DNA from: JACQZO01 sp964512325
GTDB taxonomy: Bacteria; Patescibacteriota; Gracilibacteria; RBG-16-42-10
Reading direction: 5' to 3'
DNA length: 64,000 bases
NCBI GenBank assembly: GCA_964512325.1
Contig: CAZEGN010000004.1
Location: 31,737 to 95,736, forward strand
Under the pieces are notes generated by a model. It searched no databases, was not told the origin of the DNA, and saw only the letters and a list, made by a program, of their open reading frames with translations. Below, in pieces: positions 42,271 through 50,327 of the stretch. The position numbers were made by a program, and so were the translations under genes. Position 1 is the first letter of the stretch; every line of letters starts with the position of its first letter.

Positions 42271-42340
42271 CTATTCCCTTGAGCCAAAATTGCGAATTCT
42301 GAACTGTGAATTTCGAACTCCAAATTTGTTCCCCCTTCTT

Positions 42341-43189
42341 TTACCATAAATTCTTCTTGGGGCGAAGGGTGTTAGTGTTAGGCAAATACTGTAATACAGA
42401 AACAATCACTTCCTTATGACGGCCTAAAACAATATTGCCGGAATAGTGTTGAGCGGCATGAATTGCTTGGCCCATTTTGATTTTTCTTGCTTCTTCATCA
42501 CTTAAGTCATAGTACTCAAACTCAGGGCAAATTGTGCTGAAAGGTACAACTGGCGAGGTCTTTGTGACAGCATCTAATTCAATTGCATCTTTGAGATCAC
42601 AGCTGTTAATGCTTGTTCGTACTAATTCAGTCACATATCCTCCGGTGTTTAGTCTTTTCCCGATGTCATGTGCCAGCGAACGGATATATGTTCCCGAGCT
42701 ACAGTGCACATGTATAGTTATATTGGGGAAATCGTACCTTTCTAAGGTCAATTCAAAAATGCTAACCAGGCGTTCCGGGATAGTGATGCTTTGTCCCTCA
42801 CGAGCATACTGATAAGCCTTTTTGCCTTGTATTTTTATGGCTGAATAAAGCGGCGGTGTTTGGTAAATATCACCGGAAAATTCTAGCAGCACGCGTTTTA
42901 TGTCTTGTAGAGTTGGTTGCTTTTGAATTGTTTGTTCGGTGAGATCCCCTTCACAATCATAAGTTGTCGATATTGCTCCTAAGCGAAATGTGCAGCGATA
43001 CTTTTTGTCGTGACCAATCACATATTCCAACAATTTCGTATCATTCCCTACGGCGACAATCATCAGACCGGATGCTAGTGGATCCAGGGTGCCAGCATGG
43101 CCAATACGTTTAATGCCTAGGGCTCTTCGCATCCGATAAATTACATCGTGAGATGATATACCAGAAGGTTTGTTGATTAAGAAAAACAT
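42341..43189 (-). CDS. truB: tRNA pseudouridine(55) synthase
   Basis: About 282 residues from ATG 43189 (MFFLINKPSGISSHDVI); the ORF is open further upstream, but those 27 extra residues are unlike TruB. Motifs: KRIGHAGTLDPLASGLMIV with the catalytic Asp, YRCTFRLGAISTTYDCEG, VHCSSGTYIRSLAHDIG. TruB makes pseudouridine-55 in the T-loop of tRNAs. The short C-terminal extension (YDLSDEEARKIKMGQ) is PUA-like. Confidence 0.95.
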   Translation of the reverse strand: MFFLINKPSGISSHDVIYRMRRALGIKRIGHAGTLDPLASGLMIVAVGNDTKLLEYVIGHDKKYRCTFRLGAISTTYDCEGDLTEQTIQKQPTLQDIKRVLLEFSGDIYQTPPLYSAIKIQGKKAYQYAREGQSITIPERLVSIFELTLERYDFPNITIHVHCSSGTYIRSLAHDIGKRLNTGGYVTELVRTSINSCDLKDAIELDAVTKTSPVVPFSTICPEFEYYDLSDEEARKIKMGQAIHAAQHYSGNIVLGRHKEVIVSVLQYLPNTNTLRPKKNLW

Positions 43190-43260
43190 GGGGATACATT
43201 GTGAGATGATATGTTTTTGATGCTCGACACATTTTTTAGTCTGCTTGGTGAAGGCGAGAG

Positions 43261-43440
43261 GACAATTCAAGATTCAAAATGCAAAGCGAGAACGAAGTGG
43301 GTGTGGAAGGAACGGATAAGGCATGAGGAGATCTCTCCACTGAAGTCAAGATGAAGGACGATGGGGCTTTATCTTTGCTCTTTGCTCCCCGCTCTTTGCT
43401 CCCCGCTCCCCGCTCCCCGCTCTCCGCTCCCCGCTCGCTT
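43261..43440. repeat. Intergenic repeat merging into a GCTCCCC tandem tract
   Basis: CAATTCAAGATTCAAAATGCAAAG at 43263 in part matches the ends of the MITE-like copies. From about 43378 a tract of GCTCCCC / GCTCTCC units (GCTCCCCGCTCCCCGCTCCCC near 43400-43435) forms the 3' end of murE. Likely a dispersed repeat that extended the gene. Confidence 0.55.
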
Positions 43441-44677
43441 CTTTAATCACCTCCCTATCGCTCCACGGTATTGTTTGACCTTTTATCACCATACTCGTTT
43501 GATTGCCCATGCCAGAAATCGTAATTATATCATGATCTGTAGCGAGCTCCAGTGCTTTTTGAATTGCCTTTTTACGGTCTGGGATATTAAACACAGTCGC
43601 TTGTGTTTTTAAGGGAATACCCGCGTAAATCATTTGGCGTATGCTTTCTGGATCTTCAAAATAAGGCTCTTCGTCAGTGATAATGACAATGTCACACATT
43701 TCGCTAGCAATTCTGCCCAGAATCGGGCGCTTAGCTTGATCACGATCGCCACAAGCGCCAAATACGGCAATGAGCTTGCCGCTATCAACTGCGCGAGCGG
43801 CCTTAAATAATGCTTTGAATGCTTGGGGGGTCACAGCATAATCAATCAATACGGTCACATCTCTGCCAATTTCTACCCTTTCCATTCTACCCGCAACTCC
43901 TTGAAAGCTTTGCAAAGCTTCCAGTACTTGTGTTGGGGAGAGATTTAAATGTCGTGTAGCAGCTAAACAGGCAGCTGCGTTCAAAGCATTGTGTTCACCA
44001 AAAATATTCAACTTGAGGGGATAAGATTTTTGATCCGATATGATTGTTGCTTCAATGCCTGTAGTCGTGGTTCTCACATTTTGTACTTGAATATTTGTGT
44101 CAGCTTTACAACCAAAGGTGATGGCTGGTTTTTGACGATCCAGCAGTGGTGCTAAAAAGGGATCATCCCCGAAAACAACTAGCTGTTTTGCTTTCTTGAG
44201 TAATATCGCTTTAGCGCTTCTATACTTTTCCATGGTGCGATGATAGTCCAAGTGTTCATGACTGAGATTGGTTAGTACTGCTGTGTGGATTGGAATGCCG
44301 GCTAATCGTCCCTGGTCTAAAGCATGAGAAGATACTTCCAAGACCAAATGGGTTACGCAAGCCTTCTGCATTTTCTTGAGATAACTATTTAATTGGCCCG
44401 GCGACATAGATGTTTTGTGCGTTTCATTTACTTCATTGTAATCAGCCCAGGCAAAGTGTGTGGTTGTCAGCATGCCAGCATGAAGGCCGAGCTGCTTGAG
44501 TGCATGAAAAATCATTGCGCAGGTTGTGGTCTTACCATCAGTTCCAGTGACGCCAATCACAGTCATGCCTTTTGCGGGATAGCCGTACTTTTTTGCCAAA
44601 TGCGCACCTTTGATACGGTGATACCAAAGACGGGGTAGAAAACGAGCGGGAATGATTCGTTTGATGAGAGAAAGCAT
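43346..44677 (-). CDS. murE: MurE-like Mur ligase (UDP-MurNAc tripeptide synthetase)
   Basis: 443 residues. It starts directly with the central ATPase domain: GVTGTDGKTTTCAM (about 43), then HLVLEVSSHALDQGRLAG, TNLSHEHLDYHRTMEKY, FGEHNALNAAACLA, LIDYAVTPQAFKALF, FGACGDRDQAKRPILG and ITDEEPYFEDP. The usual N-terminal UDP-binding domain (~85 residues) is absent. The DEEP motif is where canonical MurE has DNPR, so the added amino acid is uncertain. The last ~28 residues (GERRAGSGERGAKSGEQRA...) are encoded by a simple GCTCCCC-type repeat. Confidence 0.88.
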   Translation of the reverse strand: MLSLIKRIIPARFLPRLWYHRIKGAHLAKKYGYPAKGMTVIGVTGTDGKTTTCAMIFHALKQLGLHAGMLTTTHFAWADYNEVNETHKTSMSPGQLNSYLKKMQKACVTHLVLEVSSHALDQGRLAGIPIHTAVLTNLSHEHLDYHRTMEKYRSAKAILLKKAKQLVVFGDDPFLAPLLDRQKPAITFGCKADTNIQVQNVRTTTTGIEATIISDQKSYPLKLNIFGEHNALNAAACLAATRHLNLSPTQVLEALQSFQGVAGRMERVEIGRDVTVLIDYAVTPQAFKALFKAARAVDSGKLIAVFGACGDRDQAKRPILGRIASEMCDIVIITDEEPYFEDPESIRQMIYAGIPLKTQATVFNIPDRKKAIQKALELATDHDIITISGMGNQTSMVIKGQTIPWSDREVIKEASGERRAGSGERGAKSGEQRAKIKPHRPSS

Positions 44678-44753
44678 ACAAAGAATTCGTAATTAGTAAT
44701 TAATAATCTGCAATTTTGCACTACGATAGCATGCTGTTATCATTAGGCAAATT

Positions 44754-46361
44754 GTGATTGAGATGATGGCTATTCATGGGGATATAGTAAGGCAATGTGT
44801 ACTAACTAATAAGAGATTTGTAATTTCGCAAGCAGAACAGGAGCATATTCGTAAACTTGAGGAGCTACATCCACTTTTGCGTGTGGGCGATTTGCCTTTG
44901 CCTGCGATTCATCCCCTAGAGTTAATGCGTCACATGCAGAGCTTTGTGACAATAACCGCTTTGTACGAGGGAAGAAGTTGTATTTCAGGTGTTCCGCTAA
45001 TAACTCGTTATCAGCTGGAAAGAGGCTATAAAGTTTGTACCCGTGAGGAGTTTTGGCAAGATAAGGTTGATAATCGAGTTTTTGGCAAAGAGTATGACTT
45101 TTCTCGCAGCTTTTTCTCTCAATGGTATGAGCTCAGCAGACAGGTTTATATGTTGCCGTTGGTACAAATCAATTGTGATAATAGTCCCTATGTTGATGCC
45201 TGCTCAAATTTGAAAGATTGCTATATGTGTTTTGGGGCAGGAGAGAGTCAGAATTGTTACTATTGTATTAAAAGTCGCTACCCCTTACGTAATCGCGACT
45301 GTGTGGATTGTGTTGGGGTACTTGATTGTGAAGCTTGTTATAGCTGTGTTGACTGTGAAAAGTGCTATGCATCTCAGTCATGCCAAGATTGTGTAGGAGC
45401 AGTGAACTGTTTTGGATGTCTAGATTTGGTCGGTTGTCAGGATTGTATTGGTTGTGTTGGTCTAAGGCAGCAAAAGTTTTGTGTATTCAACCAGCAATAT
45501 ACCGACCATGAGTATTACCGATTGAAGAAGCGACTAAAGCTAGATAATTATTATGCCCGTCTGCATGCCTTAGAGCAGTGTGAAAAGTTTATTGCAGATC
45601 AGAATCATAAAAAAGTACATATTAAGTTTTCGGAAGCCAGTTCAGGTCAATACGTAGTGCACTGTAAGAATGCCTATCAGTGTTTTTTAGCTACTCATTT
45701 AGAAGATTGTGGCTGGAGTACTGGTGCTAATGGCAAGGACGGTTGGCGAGCTGAATTGCTTGATGGAGAGCTGGCCTATAACTCCGTAGTCATTGCTGGT
45801 CGTTTGGGCTATGGCAATTCAATTAATACGGGAAGCGAGAATTTTTATAGTTATATGATTTTTAACTCAAATTCCTGTTTTGGTAGCATTATGCTGAAGA
45901 ATAACTCCTATTGCATTTTGAACAAACAGTATTCCAAAGGTGAGTATTATGATTTGGTACCAAGAATTATTGCTCAAATGAAAGAAACGGGTGAATGGGG
46001 CGCATTTTTGCCACCACAGCTTTCACCGCATGCTTACAAAGATTCACAAGCTGCTTATTGGTTTGATACAGAAAAAGAGCCCAGGGTGACTATTGAAAGA
46101 TCTCGTGATGTAGACATAGGGACTCTCCTAGCTGGCTCATTGCCTGAGGATAATAACTATTTTGCCACTGATATTCTACAAAAAACTATTCAATGTGAGG
46201 TTACAGGACAGCTTTACCGTTTTGATAAGCAGGAATTGGCTTTTTATCAGCAATATCATATTCCATTGCCTCGTATCCATTGGGAATATCGTTTGAAAAA
46301 GCTTTTGCAAAAGAATATTTGTTTTCCTTTAAGCGTCATTGAAAATGACAGTGAGCTTTAG
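44754..46361 (+). CDS. Cys-rich protein, probable zinc-binding beta-solenoid-like
   Basis: About 535 residues; start GTG 44754, ATG 44763 or ATG 44766 (MAIHGDIVRQ). The centre (about 140-260) is packed with Cys in near-regular steps: CYMCFGAGESQNCYYC, CVDCVGVLDCEACYSC, CEKCYASQSCQDC and CFGCLDLVGCQDCIGC. The spacing of five to seven residues suggests stacked turns as in pentapeptide or beta-helix proteins, and CxxC pairs suggest metal. A long C-terminal region repeats QYSKGEYYDLV / QYTDHEYYRLK-like units. I have the impression of a CPR-specific family; no function known. Confidence 0.72.
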   Translation: MIEMMAIHGDIVRQCVLTNKRFVISQAEQEHIRKLEELHPLLRVGDLPLPAIHPLELMRHMQSFVTITALYEGRSCISGVPLITRYQLERGYKVCTREEFWQDKVDNRVFGKEYDFSRSFFSQWYELSRQVYMLPLVQINCDNSPYVDACSNLKDCYMCFGAGESQNCYYCIKSRYPLRNRDCVDCVGVLDCEACYSCVDCEKCYASQSCQDCVGAVNCFGCLDLVGCQDCIGCVGLRQQKFCVFNQQYTDHEYYRLKKRLKLDNYYARLHALEQCEKFIADQNHKKVHIKFSEASSGQYVVHCKNAYQCFLATHLEDCGWSTGANGKDGWRAELLDGELAYNSVVIAGRLGYGNSINTGSENFYSYMIFNSNSCFGSIMLKNNSYCILNKQYSKGEYYDLVPRIIAQMKETGEWGAFLPPQLSPHAYKDSQAAYWFDTEKEPRVTIERSRDVDIGTLLAGSLPEDNNYFATDILQKTIQCEVTGQLYRFDKQELAFYQQYHIPLPRIHWEYRLKKLLQKNICFPLSVIENDSEL

Positions 46362-47147
46362 TTTCACAAATTCATTAAATACTACCTTGATACCGTTAGG
46401 GTTTTTAAACCAATTGTTGCGATTGTAGTCAGCTCCCGTCTTGCAATTTGCTCTTTGCAAAAGCAGCGTGTCAGGGGTGTGTTTTTTGAATACACAAAAA
46501 CTGCGTCGCTGTGAGTATGGTGAATTTATAATCGTGATGCTCTGGGGTTTAAGCTGCATTTTATCCATCAGATTAAGTGAGCTGCGGATATTGTCTGGAA
46601 TTGTAATTGATGCACTTTCAGTCAAAATGTCATTAGCTGGAATGCCTGCATGTATCGCTAACTTGCGAAATGTGTCTGCTTCAGCCTCGCCAGTATCTTG
46701 ATAAAAGGGATGCCCTCCACTAATCCAGATCTTTTTGCCCAGTTTTTTGTGGTACAGCTCTATTGCTTTCTCAATCCGCGCACTGGTTTTAGCGCCAAAC
46801 ACGAATAAAATGTCGCTTGGAATCAATCTTGTTTCTTCTTCGGCAAGATAATCATACATTGCATTGTATAGCTCAATGTTTTCGGTATGTACTGGCAGCA
46901 GGGTGAGCAATGCTTTGCCAATGCTATTTACCTGGTCAATATAGTTATTTTTTTCTAGGCTTTCTAGGGTGAGAGCGGAAGTGAAATAAGTGGTAGGCAG
47001 CTGGAAGTGCTCAAGCAGTTGGATTATTGTTCTAAAATCAGGGTAATGAATATCCTTTTTGCTGCCTTGTACGAGTCTCTGGCTTTCTTGGGAGATGATC
47101 TTTTTTAGTTCGGCTACAGTTGGTAAGCTAGTGAAGTCAGTGCGCAT
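46329..47147 (-). CDS. YdcF/ElyC-like (DUF218) protein
   Basis: 272 residues. The DUF218 core runs from about residue 120: DILFVFGAKTSARIEKAIELY, KIWISGGHPFYQDTGEAEADTF, DILTESASITIPDNI and ITIINSPYSQRRSFCVFKK. The N-terminal 115 residues are helical and specific. DUF218 members such as ElyC act in envelope homeostasis, others bind nucleotides; here there is no membrane segment. The gene converges on the Cys-rich gene and overlaps it by 33 bp. Confidence 0.8.
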   Translation of the reverse strand: MRTDFTSLPTVAELKKIISQESQRLVQGSKKDIHYPDFRTIIQLLEHFQLPTTYFTSALTLESLEKNNYIDQVNSIGKALLTLLPVHTENIELYNAMYDYLAEEETRLIPSDILFVFGAKTSARIEKAIELYHKKLGKKIWISGGHPFYQDTGEAEADTFRKLAIHAGIPANDILTESASITIPDNIRSSLNLMDKMQLKPQSITIINSPYSQRRSFCVFKKHTPDTLLLQRANCKTGADYNRNNWFKNPNGIKVVFNEFVKLKLTVIFNDA

Positions 47148-47148
47148 A

Positions 47149-48066
47149 TTAGCTAGCTAAAAACTTAACTACCATTTGGGCGAGTTCTGTTTCTTTACCA
47201 GTAAAGCCATGGTCCGCACCCTCAATCAGTTGATATTCCATGCTGGCATTGGGAGAGGTGTGATGCTTTAAAATCTCCATGATATTGTTGACCTGTCCAT
47301 AGCAAAATTCATCCTGATCCCCATACACCACTAGGCTTGGTTTGGTGATGGAAGAAAACTCTTGGAACAGGTGTTTTGTGCCGAGGCGTTTTTGACTGAG
47401 TACTTCATGATACGAAAAGCAGTTATAGCTGCCGTTTGGATCAATGGTATCAAGTAGAGACTGATAAGATATGATCAAGCCTTCTTTGACCAATTCCAGA
47501 ATCAGGTCTCGTCCTCGGCCATTTTCTACAGCCATTTTGGCTTCATCTAAATAGGAATAGAATTTATCAGCTCCCCACTGATTGTAATAAATACCTACAT
47601 CATCGCCACCACAAGCAAGAATATACTTGTGAATTGGATTTTGGGGTTTCAGGAAATTATAAATGCATATTTTATTCGCGCCAGTAGAGTAGCCGATCAA
47701 ATTGATTTCAGTATAGCCACGACTTTGCAAAAAAGAAGTGACCGCTTCAATATCGGCAACTGCTTCTTCAATTTGTTCATACGCCATGCCATATTTTCGC
47801 GAACTTTCACTGCCTTCGGGTTTTGCTAAATCCACTTTTGTATAATAACCAGCACCACGATTGTTGAAAGGCAAATAAGCTGTTTGATGAGCATGTAACG
47901 CGCTCACAAATGCTTTGGTAAGACTTCGGTAACGCAAAATGCTAGAACCGCCATTTCCATGGAGCATAACTAATGCTTTTTTTGTTTTTTGCTCAGGTTC
48001 AAAAAATAGTCCAGGTAAGAGGAGATTGTCGGCAGTAGCTATATGTACAATTTCAGGTTTAAGCAT
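47149..48066 (-). CDS. Alpha/beta hydrolase
   Basis: 305 residues. Oxyanion strand ALVMLHGNGGSSILRYRS, nucleophile elbow LIGYSTGANKICIY (Ser about 128), Asp in LVVYGDQDEFCYG and His in IEGADHGFTGKE complete a catalytic triad. Possibly the DUF1749-like lineage. Substrate unknown. Ends 2 bp from the start of the YdcF-like gene on the same strand, so the two are likely cotranscribed. Confidence 0.88.
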   Translation of the reverse strand: MLKPEIVHIATADNLLLPGLFFEPEQKTKKALVMLHGNGGSSILRYRSLTKAFVSALHAHQTAYLPFNNRGAGYYTKVDLAKPEGSESSRKYGMAYEQIEEAVADIEAVTSFLQSRGYTEINLIGYSTGANKICIYNFLKPQNPIHKYILACGGDDVGIYYNQWGADKFYSYLDEAKMAVENGRGRDLILELVKEGLIISYQSLLDTIDPNGSYNCFSYHEVLSQKRLGTKHLFQEFSSITKPSLVVYGDQDEFCYGQVNNIMEILKHHTSPNASMEYQLIEGADHGFTGKETELAQMVVKFLAS

Positions 48067-48169
48067 GGAGGATAGTGCTTACTAGTGACTAGTGTACGAG
48101 ATGATGATGAAAATGTGAATAATGATGTTGTTTGTGCTACTATGCGCCCTTAAGTAATATTGTGGTTCC

Positions 48170-49285
48170 ATGAATCAATGTAAAGAGAAATGGCGAAACG
48201 ATGGGGTAGTATTGGCATCTAGTTCAGCCGTAAGAGCAAGAGCTCTAGGGCAAGCATTAGATACTGATAATATTAAGACTATCAGTGTTCCGGACATTAC
48301 TGAGCAAGACCAGTGGCGAGTTATCCATGAAACTCATGGTAATCAAGTCAATTATACGGGTAATATTGTTGAAGTTGCTGCTACTAAAGCAATGTGGGTT
48401 TATGAGCAGGCTGGCGTGAGAAACAGGTTAATTGTAGCTATGGATACGGTGCCGCTATTATTAGAACCTGTATCTTGGCAAGCAGGATTCACTGCAGCTC
48501 AAGTCAAATATTATCCTTACACTTTTAAGGTCTTTCATAAGCCTCGTACTAATGATAATGCCAAATTGCAATTGCGGGAGATATTCAAAAGCATGCTTGC
48601 TTGCTACAGTTTGAGAAAAATACTTCAAGGTATGCGATCCAGTCAGGCAAGTGTTCGCTACGATTTGTATCCCACTAAAGGAAATCGTCCATGGTTTGAA
48701 GGCCAATCAGAGTTGGATCGGTTGCGCTGTGAGTTTGAGTTGAGACAGAATTATCTAGCTTGTGCAGTGAGGGTTGCGACTGGATTAGCAATATATGTAC
48801 CAGAACTGATGAGCGTTGTAACAACAACGGCTAGTTTTGATGTGAACTTTAATGCTATTGCTGATCTGGTTGATAACAATGTAAGTCCAGAAGAAGCTGT
48901 TGTTCAAATTGAAAAGTTGGTAGATACAGTTCTTACTATTCAACGTGACTATGGTGGTAAGCCTGAGTTAATTCCCGGAGCTCTTGACTATAGTAAGTTA
49001 GGGGCTAACAAAGATTTAGAGGCTGCTTTGCAATGGCAATTGGCTGATTCGTTTCGCTGTAGTTTGGATCAGGCGCAAGCTATTGCTATTGGAGCCCCTC
49101 GTCATACGTTGGAAGAATGCTTGAGTGCGGTTTCCTATCAAATTGCCCAACAAAGTTGTGCCCCGTTTCCAGAGGGTTTTATTGCTGGCAGGGTTTTTCG
49201 AGGGAGAGAAAGTTTGGTACGGTTTGTGGGAGAGGTAACGTTTGGTGCGGTAGCACAGTCACTAAAAACTCTCTATGAAAAATAG
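48170..49285 (+). CDS. Maf-like protein with C-terminal extension
   Basis: 371 residues. The N-terminal part resembles Maf/ITPase-fold pyrophosphatases: GVVLASSSAVRARALGQAL at 12-30 (family LASxSxxRxxLL), IVEVAATKAMWVYEQA (A..KA) and RLIVAMDTVPLLLEP (family GaDTVV). These hydrolyse noncanonical NTPs. The remaining ~230 residues are helical and not recognised; they replace the compact Maf C-terminus. Its stop overlaps the start of the next gene by 11 bp, so the pair is coupled. Confidence 0.65.
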   Translation: MNQCKEKWRNDGVVLASSSAVRARALGQALDTDNIKTISVPDITEQDQWRVIHETHGNQVNYTGNIVEVAATKAMWVYEQAGVRNRLIVAMDTVPLLLEPVSWQAGFTAAQVKYYPYTFKVFHKPRTNDNAKLQLREIFKSMLACYSLRKILQGMRSSQASVRYDLYPTKGNRPWFEGQSELDRLRCEFELRQNYLACAVRVATGLAIYVPELMSVVTTTASFDVNFNAIADLVDNNVSPEEAVVQIEKLVDTVLTIQRDYGGKPELIPGALDYSKLGANKDLEAALQWQLADSFRCSLDQAQAIAIGAPRHTLEECLSAVSYQIAQQSCAPFPEGFIAGRVFRGRESLVRFVGEVTFGAVAQSLKTLYEK

Positions 49286-49607
49286 TCTACTCAAAATTGT
49301 TGTCACTGTGCCGGTGAGTCATGCAGATATAGTGAGGTCGGCGATCGGGGAGGCTGGAGGGGGCAAGCTCGGTGACTATTCGCATTGTACATTTTCAGTG
49401 CGTGGTGCCGGGCGTTTTCTGCCTTTATCGGGAGCGAATCCAACAATTGGAGAAGTAGGAAAACTGGAGGAGGTTGTTGAAGAGCGTATTGAGTTTGTTT
49501 GTGAACGCGCACAGGCAAAGGCTGTGATTGCGGCCATAAAAAAGGTTCATCCTTATGAAGAAGTTGCACTTGATATCATCCCTCTATTAGCCGAGGACGA
49601 TTTGTAG
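49275..49607 (+). CDS. Stand-alone Nif3 middle (YqfO/CutA-like) domain
   Basis: 110 residues: VVTVPVSHADIVRSAIGEAGGGKLGDYSHCTFS, then EERIEFVCERAQAKAVIAAI and HPYEEVALDIIPL. This is the PII/CutA-like domain normally inserted in the middle of NIF3 proteins (YqfO), but without the metal-binding halves. Such stand-alone domains exist; role unclear. Overlaps the Maf-like gene by 11 bp. Confidence 0.85.
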   Translation: MKNSLLKIVVTVPVSHADIVRSAIGEAGGGKLGDYSHCTFSVRGAGRFLPLSGANPTIGEVGKLEEVVEERIEFVCERAQAKAVIAAIKKVHPYEEVALDIIPLLAEDDL

Positions 49608-49937
49608 TTAATCTACTACACTATGCAGAAATATTCTTTTTGCAAAACCCCCTTTAGCTACTCGCTTTTCTGTGTTTGTTTTTTCCACTCCAGACCAAGT
49701 CAAATTATGTAGTTGAGCAATGGCGTGAAGTACCTCTAATACATCAGCTATCTCTTCGCAAACAGCGGTCGGTGTTTTTGCTTTCAATAATTCTTGGCTT
49801 TCTTCTAAAAGCTTTTCGCCCAATGCATGAGCATAACTTGCGTCCTCAAGTATATCAAACTCTACTTGGCCTCCTTTGGCTTTGATGCTTTCTACTATGC
49901 CGTCGCGGACAAGTTTGTTGTAAATATGTTTCTGCAT
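49608..49937 (-). CDS. MazG-like all-alpha NTP pyrophosphohydrolase
   Basis: 109 residues matching the COG4997-type house-cleaning family: YNKLVRDGIVESIKAKGGQ, YAHALGEKLLEESQELL, VCEEIADVLEVLHAIAQL (EExxE...D metal-binding pattern) and RVAKGGFAKRIFLH. The family is predicted to hydrolyse noncanonical nucleotides. Convergent with the Nif3-domain gene with no gap between stops, and next to a Maf-like gene, forming a small nucleotide-sanitation cluster. Confidence 0.85.
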   Translation of the reverse strand: MQKHIYNKLVRDGIVESIKAKGGQVEFDILEDASYAHALGEKLLEESQELLKAKTPTAVCEEIADVLEVLHAIAQLHNLTWSGVEKTNTEKRVAKGGFAKRIFLHSVVD

Positions 49938-49991
49938 ATGGTGATGTGTGTGATTGTGATTACCATATCATAAAGCAGCAAAAACAGAGCA

Positions 49992-50020
49992 TTGACTTCC
50001 CTAGTGGCGTCTCGTAGTAT
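49992..50020 (+). promoter_or_regulatory. Promoter of the tRNA-Trp gene
   Basis: TTGACT at 49992-49997, 17-bp spacer, TAGTAT at 50015-50020, about 10 bp before the tRNA 5' end. Confidence 0.7.
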
Positions 50021-50030
50021 CTTCCCGCAT

Positions 50031-50104
50031 AGGCCTGTCGTTCAACGGTAGGACTACGGTCTCCAAAACCGTCAATGAAGGTTCGATTCCTTCCGGGCCT
50101 GCCA
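50031..50104 (+). tRNA. trnW: tRNA-Trp (CCA anticodon)
   Basis: 74 nt with encoded CCA. Acceptor AGGCCTG pairs with CGGGCCT (one G-U). The anticodon stem ACGGT/ACCGT encloses loop CTCCAAA, anticodon CCA. The T-arm GAAGGTTCGATTCCTTC is complete. Its CCA is followed by a perfect hairpin (50105-50122). Confidence 0.96.
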
Positions 50105-50122
50105 ACGAGCACTTGTGCTCGT
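50105..50122 (+). terminator. Hairpin directly after tRNA-Trp
   Basis: ACGAGCAC-TT-GTGCTCGT, a perfect 8-bp stem starting on the base after the encoded CCA. No strong T run follows (CTTCGTCT), so it may be a processing signal or weak terminator. Confidence 0.5.
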
Positions 50123-50144
50123 CTTCGTCTCATTCTTATCCTCC

Positions 50145-50192
50145 TTATCCTTCTCTCTTCGAAAAGGCTGCTTTTTAGTGCTCGAAGGATAA
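50145..50192 (+). repeat. Inverted repeat between trnW and dnaA
   Basis: TTATCCTTC at 50145-50153 pairs with GAAGGATAA at 50184-50192. Inside is a second small hairpin AAAAG-GCTG-CTTTT. A near copy of the inner hairpin, AAAAAGGCTACTTTTT, lies at about 60688. No consensus DnaA boxes (TTATCCACA) are seen in the gap. Confidence 0.5.
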
Positions 50193-50327
50193 GGATAGGG
50201 TGTCGAATCAGAATAGATGAGCAAGAAGCTGATGCATGTGAACTGTTTCTGGTGTACTCCTCTGTGCAAAACTTTTAAAGTTGATCGATTCTATGCTATC
50301 TTCAGGCTGTCCCAAGTAAGTTTTTCT

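Noticed and set aside
50217..50327. Longer N-terminus of DnaA
   Set aside because: The 37 extra codons are Cys/Phe-rich, unlike DnaA domain I, which begins at ATG 50328.
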